From Candidatus Dormiibacterota bacterium (lineage in GTDB: Bacteria > Chloroflexota > Dormibacteria > Dormibacterales > Dormibacteraceae), in the NCBI GenBank assembly GCA_003151665.1, contig PLYD01000205.1, positions 1 through 6,261 on the forward strand: 6,261 bases of DNA. The letters are read 5' to 3'. Within the stretch, counting starts at the first letter, position 1, and every line of letters starts with the position of its first letter. A program made the translations under genes and the position numbers. Below the pieces are notes generated by a model. It worked only from the letters and a program-made list of their open reading frames with translations. It ran no database searches and was not told the DNA's origin. This document shows, one piece after another, positions 1-5,204 of this stretch.

Positions 1-2435
1 GGGATGTCGCGAGTGATCTCTTCCGGTCCGAGCTTGGTCTCCCGCGCCTCGGACTCGTGCTCCTCGATGTGGATCGAGGTGTACATGTCTTCCTTGACGA
101 CGCGCTCCGAAAGCAGGATCGCGTCCTCGAAGTTGTAACCCTCCCAGGGCATGAACGCCACGAGGACGTTCCTACCCAGCGCCATCTCGCCGTTCTCGAT
201 GGCCGGTCCGTCGGCCAGGATGTCGCCCTTGTCCACGTGCTGGCCGGGCTTCACCCTCACCTTGTGGTTCAGGCAGGTGCCCTGGTTGGAGCGCGCGAAC
301 TTCTGAAGGGGGTAATGCCGGTCCGGCCCGCCGCCATCCGGCTTGACCACGATCTCGAAGACCGGGGTGGCATGGACCGCCTTGATGTCCTTGGGGTGTG
401 CGATGTCCGCGACCACGCCCGCGACGTCGGCGACGATCATCTCGCCTGAGTCCTTGGCCGCGTAGTACTCGACTCCGGTGCCGACGAGCGGCGCGTCAGT
501 GACCAACAAAGGCACCGCCTGGCGCTGCATGTTGGCGCCCATCAGGGCTCGACCGGCGTCGTCGTGCTCGAGGAACGGGATCATCGCAGTGGCAACTGAG
601 ACGATCTGCTTCGGCGAGATGTCCATGTACTGGATGTTGCCGACGTCCTCGATCTTGAAGTCACCGCGGGCCCGAGAAGGCACGCGAGCCTCGACGAAAT
701 GGTTCTCGGGAGTCAGGGCGGCGTTGGCCTGCGCGATGCCGAACATGTCCTCTTCGTCTGCCGAGAGGTACTCGACCTCGGTGGAGACCCAGGGAACGAT
801 GTCCACGCCGGCGACGTGGGCCTTGACCAGCTGCTGGACCGCCTTAGCGTCGAGAAGCTGCCCCGCCGGCAGTATCTCCTTGCCCTTGGTGTCTAGAGCG
901 GGCCGGCGCAGGGTGCGGCCGTCCAGCTTCGGAGCTGTGTCGTCATTGACCGACATTCGGTTGTAGACCCTCCGGAACGGCGTCTCGACGAAGCCGAACT
1001 CGTTGACCTTGGCGTAGGTCGCCAGGTTGCCGATGAGGCCGATGTTCGGACCCTCGGGGGTCTCGATCGGGCAGATGCGGCCGTAGTGGCTGTGGTGCAC
1101 GTCTCGAACGTCGAACCCTGCCCGCTCACGGGAGAGCCCGCCTGGCCCAAGGGCCGAAAGCCGCCGCTTATGGGTCAGCTCCGACAGCGGGTTGTGCTGG
1201 TCCATGAACTGGGACAGCTGGCTCGAGCCGAAGAATTCCTTGATCGCGGCGACCACGGGTCGGGCGTTGATCAGCGATGCCGAGGTGACCGTGTGCGGGT
1301 CACTGATCGTCATGCGCTCTTTGATGATTCGCTCCATGCGGATCAGTCCCATACGGAACTGGTTCTGCAGCAGCTCGCCGACCGCGCGCACCCGGCGGTT
1401 GCCCAGGTGGTCGATGTCGTCAGGGATTTGCTTCTCGCGTGGCGCGTTGTTCAGCTCAATCAGCTTGCGAAGGAACGCGATGAAGTCGCCTTTCTCCAGG
1501 ATCCGCAGCTCACGCTGGCGGACGCGCGCGAGGATGTCGGCCTCGTCACGGCCCAGCCTCTTGTCGACCTTGTAGCGGCCGACGCGGCCGAGGTCGAACC
1601 GGCGCGGGTTGAAGAACAGGCTTTGCAGAAGGTTGCGGGCGTTGTCCACCGACGGGGGATCGCCCGGGCGGACGCGGCGGTAGAGCTCGAGGAGCGCGTC
1701 CTCGGTCTTCATGGTCGTGTCCTTGTCGAGCGTTGACTCCATGTAGCGGTGCTCGGGGTTGTTGTCGACATCCCCGAACATCTCCATCAGCGCGCGCTTC
1801 TGAGCGTCGCGGTCGTTCTCGGTGCCCTTGAGCTGCGGCAGCTCGAGAGCCTTCAGCAGGACCGTCACCGGGACCTTGCGCTTGCGGTCGATCTTGACCG
1901 TGAGGAGGTCCTTCGCCGAAGTCTCGATCTCGAGCCATGCGCCCCGGTTCGGGATGAGCTTGGCGCCGAAAAGCTTGCGGCCAGTGTTGGGGTCCTCAGC
2001 AGCGGTGAAGTAGACGCCTGGCGAGCGGACCAGCTGAGACACGACGACGCGCTCGGTGCCGTTGACGATGAAGGTGCCTTCGTCGGTCATCATGGCGAAG
2101 TCGCCCATGTAGACCTCGGACTCCTTGATCTCGCCGGTCTCCTTGATGGTCAGGCGCGTCTTGATACGCAGCGGCGCGGCATAGGTCATGTCGCGGTTGC
2201 GGCACTCTTCGACCGAGAACTTCGGCTGGCCGAACTCGTAGTCCAGGAACTTCAGCTCGAAGTTCTTGCCGGTGTAGTCGGTGATCGGGTTGATCTCGTC
2301 GAAGAGCTCCCGAAGGCCCTCTGACTTGAACCAGTGGAACGACTCGACCTGTGTCGCGATGAGGTCCTTCAGCTCGACCAGGTTCGGGATACGGCCATAG
2401 CTAAGGCGCGCGGGTGCTCTCATCTCTGAGATCAT
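1..2435 (-). CDS. rpoB: RNA polymerase subunit beta, N-terminal 811 residues (3' end beyond window)
   Basis: This is the catalytic beta subunit of RNA polymerase. Reading down from the ATG at 2435, the frame is open without a stop to the left edge, giving 811 residues of a protein usually near 1,100-1,200. Visible landmarks in order are RIPNLVEL near the start, [19 protein letters not shown] (protrusion/lobe, about 115-135), [18 protein letters not shown] (about 350), the rifampicin region [20 protein letters not shown] (403-422) with [11 protein letters not shown] after it, then [13 protein letters not shown] (456-468), and near the edge [12 protein letters not shown] and [12 protein letters not shown]. 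Residues matching E. coli Q513, D516, H526, R529, S531 and I572 are intact (Q409, D412, H422, R425, S427, I468), so no rifampicin-resistance change is seen. D516 falls at 412, so the large proteobacterial lobe insertion is absent. The start at 2435 is preferred over the ATG at 2423 because AAGGAGA ends 5 nt upstream of it. The identification is certain. Confidence 0.98.
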   Translation of the reverse strand, partial: MISEMRAPARLSYGRIPNLVELKDLIATQVESFHWFKSEGLRELFDEINPITDYTGKNFELKFLDYEFGQPKFSVEECRNRDMTYAAPLRIKTRLTIKETGEIKESEVYMGDFAMMTDEGTFIVNGTERVVVSQLVRSPGVYFTAAEDPNTGRKLFGAKLIPNRGAWLEIETSAKDLLTVKIDRKRKVPVTVLLKALELPQLKGTENDRDAQKRALMEMFGDVDNNPEHRYMESTLDKDTTMKTEDALLELYRRVRPGDPPSVDNARNLLQSLFFNPRRFDLGRVGRYKVDKRLGRDEADILARVRQRELRILEKGDFIAFLRKLIELNNAPREKQIPDDIDHLGNRRVRAVGELLQNQFRMGLIRMERIIKERMTISDPHTVTSASLINARPVVAAIKEFFGSSQLSQFMDQHNPLSELTHKRRLSALGPGGLSRERAGFDVRDVHHSHYGRICPIETPEGPNIGLIGNLATYAKVNEFGFVETPFRRVYNRMSVNDDTAPKLDGRTLRRPALDTKGKEILPAGQLLDAKAVQQLVKAHVAGVDIVPWVSTEVEYLSADEEDMFGIAQANAALTPENHFVEARVPSRARGDFKIEDVGNIQYMDISPKQIVSVATAMIPFLEHDDAGRALMGANMQRQAVPLLVTDAPLVGTGVEYYAAKDSGEMIVADVAGVVADIAHPKDIKAVHATPVFEIVVKPDGGGPDRHYPLQKFARSNQGTCLNHKVRVKPGQHVDKGDILADGPAIENGEMALGRNVLVAFMPWEGYNFEDAILLSERVVKEDMYTSIHIEEHESEARETKLGPEEITRDI

Positions 2436-2440
2436 TCGGT

Positions 2441-2447
2441 TCTCCTT
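2441..2447 (-). promoter_or_regulatory. rpoB Shine-Dalgarno sequence
   Basis: The minus strand reads AAGGAGA, then 5 nt, then ATG at 2435. This spacing fits the first ATG. The in-frame ATG four codons later (2423) would have a 17-nt gap, so 2435 is chosen as the start. Confidence 0.8.
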
Positions 2448-2509
2448 AAACGGAAAAGGGCGCGCTCAGGAAATAGGCAGGATGAGCGGCCGGGCGTGCA
2501 CGAACCGCC

Positions 2510-2515
2510 AGTATA
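2510..2515 (-). promoter_or_regulatory. Possible second -10 box for rpoB
   Basis: TATACT on the minus strand (5 of 6 matches) lies about 75 nt upstream of the rpoB start codon. No recognisable -35 box lies 16-18 bp upstream and there is no TGn extension, so this is weaker than the box at 2589-2594. It could be a secondary promoter or chance. Confidence 0.2.
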
Positions 2516-2588
2516 CGACGAATCGCCCTCTCGTGGGGACGAGTCATCGAAGCCAGGCGAAACGGCCGCCTGAACTGAGGTTTCGGGC

Positions 2589-2618
2589 ACTATAACACCG
2601 CCCGGCCAAGGGTGCCAC
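2589..2618 (-). promoter_or_regulatory. Predicted sigma70-type promoter for rpoB (extended -10)
   Basis: On the minus strand the -10 box is TATAGT (2589-2594, 5 of 6 matches), preceded by TGT, giving the extended TGnTATAGT form. An 18-bp spacer separates it from GTGGCA (2613-2618, 4 of 6 matches to TTGACA). The start point would be near 2582, giving a leader of about 147 nt before the rpoB ATG. This is a prediction by eye. It is the best promoter match in the divergent gap, and it supports rpoB being transcribed independently of rplJL. Confidence 0.55.
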
Positions 2619-2640
2619 CCCTTAACTCGAAGGGCCGAGT

Positions 2641-2646
2641 TAGCCT
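2641..2646 (+). promoter_or_regulatory. Possible leaderless promoter -10 box for the PLP enzyme gene
   Basis: TAGCCT fits the loose TAnnnT pattern and ends 6 nt before the GTG at 2653, the spacing expected if transcription starts at the start codon itself. No purine-rich Shine-Dalgarno sequence is present immediately before the GTG, which supports leaderless translation. No -35 box was found. The pattern is short and could arise by chance. Confidence 0.3.
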
Positions 2647-2652
2647 GTTCTC

Positions 2653-3798
2653 GTGCCCGACTGGAAAGCGCTGCGGAGCGAGTTTCCCCTCCTGGACCGG
2701 TACATCTACCTCAACGCCTGCTCCCTGGGCCCCCTCCCCCGCCGCGGCCAGGCCGCCCTGGCCCGCTACGCCCAAGATTGGGATGAAAAAGGCACCCCGG
2801 TCTGGTTCTCCGACTGGATTCCGCTGCTGGAGAGGTTCCGGGAGCGGATCGGCGAGCTGCTCAGCGCGCCGGCCGGGAGCACCGCCATCGCCCCTTCGGT
2901 GTCCGTTGCCTTAACCACGCTGGCGACTGGCCTTCCGCTCCCGGTGGGCCGGGACAAGATCCTGATCGGCGAGCTCGACTTTCCAACCATCGGCCACCAG
3001 TGGCTGAGCCGGCCGGGGTACGAGGTCGAGTTTGTGCCCAGCCGTGACGGCATGACGATCCCACCCGAGGCGTTCGCAGAGCGGATCGACAAGCGCACTG
3101 CCCTGGTCGCGACGACTCACCTCTTCTACACGACCGGCTACCTCCAAGACGTGCGGGCCATCGCCGACGCCGCCCATGCCGCCGGCGCCCTCTGCCTCAT
3201 CGACGGCTATCAGACTTGTGGCTGCGTTCCGCTCGACGTCGAGGCGATGGGCTGCGACGCCTTCGTCGGGGGGTGCCTCAAATGGCTCAGCGGGGGACCA
3301 GGCAACGCCTTCATATATGTCCGCCCGGACCTGATCCCTGGGATTCGTCCGCAGGGAACTGGCTGGTTCGCGACGCGCGACCCTTTCTCGTTCACGCTGC
3401 AGGAGCTCACCTTCGCCGATGACGCGAGGCGCCTGGAAACAGGCACGTGGGCGATGCCCTCGCACTACGCGGGTTTGGCAGCGTTGGAGCTGATCCTCGA
3501 GGTCGGGGTCGAGAACATCCAGGAGCGTCTGCGCGACCTGACCGACCGGATCCTGGAGCGCTGCGATGAGGCCGGGGTCAAGACCTTCACCCCGCGCGAG
3601 CGATCACGCCGCTGCGGGATCGTCACCCTCGAGTGCGACCAGCCGGAAGCAGTCGAGGCGAAGCTCCACGCGGAAGGCGTCGTCGTCGACTCGCGCCCAG
3701 GTCGCGTGCGCCTGTCGCCGCACTGGTGCGTGACCGAGGCCGAGCTGGAACGCGGAATGGACCTCGTGCTGGATAAGGTCAGCGCCGGGGCCACCTAG
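2653..3798 (+). CDS. Class V aminotransferase-fold PLP-dependent enzyme
   Basis: The 381-residue protein is a complete fold-type I, class V PLP enzyme, the superfamily holding cysteine desulfurases, kynureninase, isopenicillin-N epimerase and small-molecule aminotransferases. It opens with YIYLNACSLGPLP (17-29), a typical substrate-side start. LIDGYQTCG (182-190) supplies D184, expected to bind the pyridine nitrogen, and Q187. GGCLKWLSGGPG (206-217) contains K210, expected to form the Schiff base with PLP. ETGTWAMPSHY (262-272) and RVRLSPHW (351-358), with the likely carboxylate-binding R353, follow. The RTGHHCA-type loop of SufS-like desulfurases is absent; C359 sits in HWCVTEAEL, where relatives commonly have H-x-Y-N-T. 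The substrate cannot be deduced. The start is GTG with no clear ribosome site. No signal peptide or membrane segment is seen, so it is cytosolic. The gene lies opposite to all its neighbours, divergent from rpoB and convergent with rplL. Confidence 0.9.
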   Translation: MPDWKALRSEFPLLDRYIYLNACSLGPLPRRGQAALARYAQDWDEKGTPVWFSDWIPLLERFRERIGELLSAPAGSTAIAPSVSVALTTLATGLPLPVGRDKILIGELDFPTIGHQWLSRPGYEVEFVPSRDGMTIPPEAFAERIDKRTALVATTHLFYTTGYLQDVRAIADAAHAAGALCLIDGYQTCGCVPLDVEAMGCDAFVGGCLKWLSGGPGNAFIYVRPDLIPGIRPQGTGWFATRDPFSFTLQELTFADDARRLETGTWAMPSHYAGLAALELILEVGVENIQERLRDLTDRILERCDEAGVKTFTPRERSRRCGIVTLECDQPEAVEAKLHAEGVVVDSRPGRVRLSPHWCVTEAELERGMDLVLDKVSAGAT

Positions 3799-3985
3799 AC
3801 ATCCCGTGTCGCGCTGCTGGCGACCACCCCCGATGATGGCTGCGGGTAGCGGGATCGACACTCTGGCTCTGTAAGTGACGCCCATCTTGGATCTCCTCGA
3901 GTATCTGGCTGACTCCGACAAACCAGAACCTAGGTCGCGACCCTGGGCGCCAACTGAGGATTGCCTTAGAAGACCCTGGACAAGA
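3799..3985. other. Convergent intergenic region, no gene recognised
   Basis: Between the PLP gene stop and the rplL terminator there is no supportable gene. Just after the PLP stop is a small hairpin, GTCGC/GCGAC (3808-3812 with 3820-3824, 7-nt loop), without a T-run, so it is at best a weak terminator for the plus-strand gene. GGTCGCGACC at 3933-3942 is a perfect 10-bp palindrome of unknown meaning. Confidence 0.4.
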
Positions 3986-4013
3986 GGGAGCCGGGCCCAT
4001 TGACCCGGCTCCC
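3986..4013 (-). terminator. Terminator-like hairpin downstream of rplL
   Basis: GGGAGCCGGG (3986-3995) and CCCGGCTCCC (4004-4013) form a perfect 10-bp GC-rich stem around an 8-nt loop, 33 nt past the rplL stop. On the minus strand the following bases are only weakly T-rich (TCTTGTCC), and on the plus strand a T-rich patch begins about 11 nt later. It most likely ends the rplJL transcript and may also limit plus-strand read-through from the PLP gene. Stem quality is high, but the poor U-tract lowers certainty. Confidence 0.65.
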
Positions 4014-4031
4014 AACCTGGACCTTTCTTAC

Positions 4032-4063
4032 TTGAGGTCGGCTGAACTATTTGAGGTCGGCTG
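4032..4063. repeat. 19-bp-period tandem duplication over the rplL stop codon
   Basis: The 13-bp string TTGAGGTCGGCTG occurs at 4032-4044 and again at 4051-4063, 19 bp apart. On the minus strand this gives CAGCCGACCTCAAATAG followed by TTCAGCCGACCTCAAGTAA. The rplL end (Ala-Asp-Leu-Lys, stop) is thus present twice, the second copy outside the gene and in a different frame, still followed by a TAA triplet. It looks like a slippage or short tandem duplication that left the encoded C-terminus unchanged. Confidence 0.8.
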
Positions 4064-4433
4064 TCGCGCCCGCTTCCTTGAGCCTGGCCACTGCCTTCTC
4101 GGCATCGGCCTTGCTGACGTTCTCGAGGACCGGCTTCGGCGCCGCGTCGACGAGATCCTTGGCTTCTTTGAGGCCGAGCTGTGTGAGCTCGCGGACCGCC
4201 TTGATCACGTTGATCTTGCTGTCGCCGACCGCCGACAGTGTCACGGTGAACTCCGTCTGCTCCTCTTCGGGCTCGGCCGCCGCGCCTGCCGGTGCTGCCG
4301 CCACTGCTACAGAAGCCGTCGCTGCCTTGATGCCGAACTCGTCTTCGATCGCCTTGACGGCTTCGACGACGTCGAGGATGCTCCAGTCTTTCAGGGCCTC
4401 CACGAAATCCTTCGGGGTGAGCTTGGTTGCCAT
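4047..4433 (-). CDS. rplL: Large ribosomal subunit protein bL12 (L7/L12)
   Basis: This is the 128-residue stalk protein that dimerises on L10 and recruits and stimulates translation GTPases such as EF-G, EF-Tu and IF2. Residues 1-35 form the dimerisation domain ([22 protein letters not shown]). An Ala-rich, then Glu-rich flexible hinge (about 37-59) follows. The globular factor-binding domain (about 61-128) has [20 protein letters not shown], then [19 protein letters not shown] and [10 protein letters not shown]. In the usual TGLGLKEAK segment the first Gly is Gln here (TQLGLKEAK), a natural variation. The length is normal. The start is an ATG at 4433, 2 nt after the rplJ stop. A GGAGG in the last codons of rplJ lies 10 nt upstream of it, so translation is probably coupled to rplJ. 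The stop is TAG inside a small duplication. The identification is certain. Confidence 0.98.
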   Translation of the reverse strand: MATKLTPKDFVEALKDWSILDVVEAVKAIEDEFGIKAATASVAVAAAPAGAAAEPEEEQTEFTVTLSAVGDSKINVIKAVRELTQLGLKEAKDLVDAAPKPVLENVSKADAEKAVARLKEAGATADLK

Positions 4434-4435
4434 GT

Positions 4436-4969
4436 TTACGCTGCCTCCAATTTGGTTTTGTACGCATTCAGCGTGCCCATGAGCTGCTGAAGCGGTGTCT
4501 GCATGATTCCGAGGAGCTGCGCGACGGGTGACTGAAGAGTGCCCATCAGCTGGGCGATCAATGTTTCACGAGAGGGAAGGTCGGCCAGCTGCTTGATCTG
4601 GCTCGACGAGAACACTCGGCCTTCGACGAGCCCGCCGACGACTTCGAGCTTCAGGCGCGTGGCGCGGATCCACTCGTTGATCAGCCTGGAAGGGACGCCG
4701 AGGTCGTCGTAACCGAAAGCAATCGCCACCGGCCCCTTGATCTCGTCCTGCAGCTGCGGGAAGCCGGCCGCCTCCGCGGCGCGTCGAGCGATCGTGTTCT
4801 TGACGACGCGATACTCGACCTCTCCGGTCCGAAGCTTGCTGCGAAGGTCCTGGATCTGGTTGACCTTGAGCCCGCGGTAATCCGTGAGGACCGCCACCTT
4901 GGCGCCCTTCAATTTTTCGGTCAGAAGCTCGACCTGCTCGACCTTCTGCTCTCTCCTGGCTTTCGGCAA
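4436..4969 (-). CDS. rplJ: Large ribosomal subunit protein uL10
   Basis: L10 anchors the L12 dimers to 23S rRNA at the stalk base and, in complex with L12, can repress its own operon by binding its leader RNA. The 177-residue protein begins [20 protein letters not shown] and continues with [15 protein letters not shown] and [14 protein letters not shown] (53-66), all typical of the N-terminal RNA-binding domain. The C-terminal L12-binding helix follows LPSRETL and consists of three 11-residue repeats (138-170). The start chosen is TTG at 4969, because GGGAGG (4979-4984) lies 9 nt upstream and the family's N-terminus begins here. An in-frame TTG at 4993 would add eight residues unlike the family and has no ribosome site. 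rplL follows after 2 nt. Regulation is probably by the L10 leader and attenuator upstream. Confidence 0.97.
   Translation of the reverse strand: MPKARREQKVEQVELLTEKLKGAKVAVLTDYRGLKVNQIQDLRSKLRTGEVEYRVVKNTIARRAAEAAGFPQLQDEIKGPVAIAFGYDDLGVPSRLINEWIRATRLKLEVVGGLVEGRVFSSSQIKQLADLPSRETLIAQLMGTLQSPVAQLLGIMQTPLQQLMGTLNAYKTKLEAA
4460..4558 (-). repeat. Three 11-residue repeats in the L10 C-terminal helix
   Basis: Residues 138-148 ([11 protein letters not shown]), 149-159 ([11 protein letters not shown]) and 160-170 ([11 protein letters not shown]) of L10 are in-register repeats sharing the pattern QL(M/L)G followed by a hydrophobic heptad-like end. In L10 proteins each segment of this helix of roughly this length carries one L12 dimer. 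Three segments therefore suggest three dimers, as reported for Thermotoga, where E. coli carries two. At the DNA level GTGCCCAT followed by G or C and AGCTG recurs in the first and third units. Confidence 0.75.
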
Positions 4970-4972
4970 ATG

Positions 4973-5011
4973 AAAAATCCTCCCTGCCCACAATCAAAAG
5001 GCAGGAAGGAT
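4973..5011 (-). terminator. Attenuator hairpin before rplJ that also covers its Shine-Dalgarno
   Basis: On the minus strand ATCCTTCCTGCC (5000-5011) pairs with GGCAGGGAGGAT (4977-4988) to give a 12-bp stem with a single G-U pair and an 11-nt loop, followed by TTTT (4973-4976). That is the form of an intrinsic terminator. The 3' arm contains GGGAGG, the rplJ Shine-Dalgarno sequence. The TTG start lies 7 nt past the stem. The same hairpin could thus stop transcription or, if transcription passes, hide the ribosome site. Confidence 0.65.
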
Positions 5012-5023
5012 CCAGCGTCCTTC
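5005..5023 (-). promoter_or_regulatory. Candidate antiterminator hairpin
   Basis: GAAGGA (5018-5023) pairs with TCCTTC (5005-5010) across a 7-nt loop. It uses most of the 5' arm of the terminator (5000-5011), so the two folds exclude each other. The stem is short (6 bp). A second possible competitor is CTGCCC near the expected 5' end of the mRNA (5080-5085), which is complementary to GGGCAG (4984-4989) in the terminator's 3' arm. Confidence 0.4.
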
Positions 5024-5086
5024 ACTTCTTTCGCCTCGGTAGGAAATTAAGCCGGCGCATCGCCGGCACCTACGGTCTAGGGCAGA
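5012..5086 (-). ncRNA. Ribosomal protein L10 leader RNA
   Basis: The minus strand carries the recognisable L10-leader core: CTAGACCGTAGGTGCC, a hairpin, then CTTAATTTCCTACCGAGG. GTAGG (5069-5073) pairs with CCTAC (5039-5043). GCCGGCG (5061-5067) pairs with CGCCGGC (5051-5057) around a 3-nt loop. The strongly asymmetric internal loop between the helices (T opposite TTAATTT, the latter at 5044-5050) corresponds to the kink-turn-containing region of this family. In this family the L10-L12 complex binds the leader and lowers rplJL expression; in Bacillus subtilis it does so by transcription attenuation. The position directly before rplJ agrees. Outer boundaries are approximate. Confidence 0.85.
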
Positions 5087-5092
5087 AAAGTG

Positions 5093-5098
5093 ATTATA
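5093..5098 (-). promoter_or_regulatory. rplJL promoter -10 box
   Basis: TATAAT on the minus strand is a perfect -10 box just upstream of the L10 leader. Transcription would start near 5086, so the leader RNA would begin at about TCTGCCC. No good -35 hexamer is found at 16-18 bp (the region reads CGGAGC or similar) and no TGn extension is present. Its place directly before the leader makes it a credible promoter. Confidence 0.6.
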
Positions 5099-5185
5099 CA
5101 AACGTTGGTGCAAAGCTCCGCGGCCCCACCCGGCTGCGCCCGCTCGCGGGCGGAGCCGCCCTCCTCGGCGAGCGGAGAGCGGCGC

Positions 5186-5204
5186 GTCCGGCTTCTGGCC
5201 GGAC
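5186..5204 (-). terminator. Hairpin directly after the acetyltransferase stop codon
   Basis: GTCCGGC (5198-5204) and GCCGGAC (5186-5192) form a perfect 7-bp stem with a 5-nt loop, starting at the base after the TAG. No T-run follows on the minus strand, so it is not a classical intrinsic terminator. A second GC-rich inverted repeat, CGCCCG/CGGGCG around CGAG (about 5136-5151), follows in the same gap. Together these may slow or stop transcription from the rplA side before the rplJ promoter. Confidence 0.35.

Larger units (their letters stand above)
2436..2582 (-). other. rpoB 5' leader with three small hairpins
   Basis: If the promoter at 2589-2618 is real, the rpoB mRNA has a leader of about 147 nt. 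Perfect inverted repeats in it are CAGGCG/CGCCTG (2554-2559 with 2567-2572, 7-nt loop), CTCGT/ACGAG (2530-2534 with 2539-2543, 4-nt loop) and CGCTCA/TGAGCG (2463-2468 with 2483-2488, 14-nt loop), the last ending 16 nt before the Shine-Dalgarno box. None is followed by a convincing U-run. I recognise no known leader RNA family here. No open frame with a good ribosome site was seen. Confidence 0.3.

Noticed and set aside
57..2324. Several plus-strand open frames of 63-216 codons (for example 1086-1736 and 1749-2324)
   Set aside because: They lie antisense to the uninterrupted rpoB frame, have low-complexity charged translations and match no family. They are by-products of GC-rich coding sequence.
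2610..2620. TGGCAC on the minus strand resembling a sigma54 -24 element
   Set aside because: No GC or TTGC element lies at the required distance downstream, whereas a sigma70 extended -10 box does.
2911..3465. 184-codon minus-strand frame
   Set aside because: It is fully antisense to the conserved core of the PLP enzyme, including the lysine motif region, and its translation resembles no known protein.
2653..3798. Cysteine desulfurase (SufS/IscS) annotation for the PLP enzyme
   Set aside because: The fold fits, but the catalytic-cysteine loop of either desulfurase type is absent, and no iron-sulfur assembly gene is nearby.
3933..3942. Perfect 10-bp palindrome GGTCGCGACC as an operator or attachment site
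   Set aside because: It is a single short palindrome in GC-rich sequence between two convergent genes, with no promoter beside it and no second copy seen.
3604..4467. 287-codon minus-strand frame overlapping rplL and the end of the PLP gene, including a possible start at 3885 with AGGAGA upstream
   Set aside because: It runs in a wrong frame through rplL and antisense to the PLP gene. The part starting at 3885 (93 codons) has a plausible ribosome site, but most of it is antisense to conserved enzyme sequence, it matches no family, and it would cross the downstream side of the rplL terminator.
4436..4993. Longer L10 starting at TTG 4993
   Set aside because: The extra residues WAGRIFH are translated from the Shine-Dalgarno and terminator stem, and no ribosome site lies upstream. 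The TTG at 4969 has GGGAGG 9 nt upstream and matches the family N-terminus.
5101..5204. GC-rich inverted repeats as a mobile-element end or small RNA gene
   Set aside because: No transposase remnant, target-site duplication or promoter was found. The stems are short and best explained as weak transcription barriers or local GC richness.
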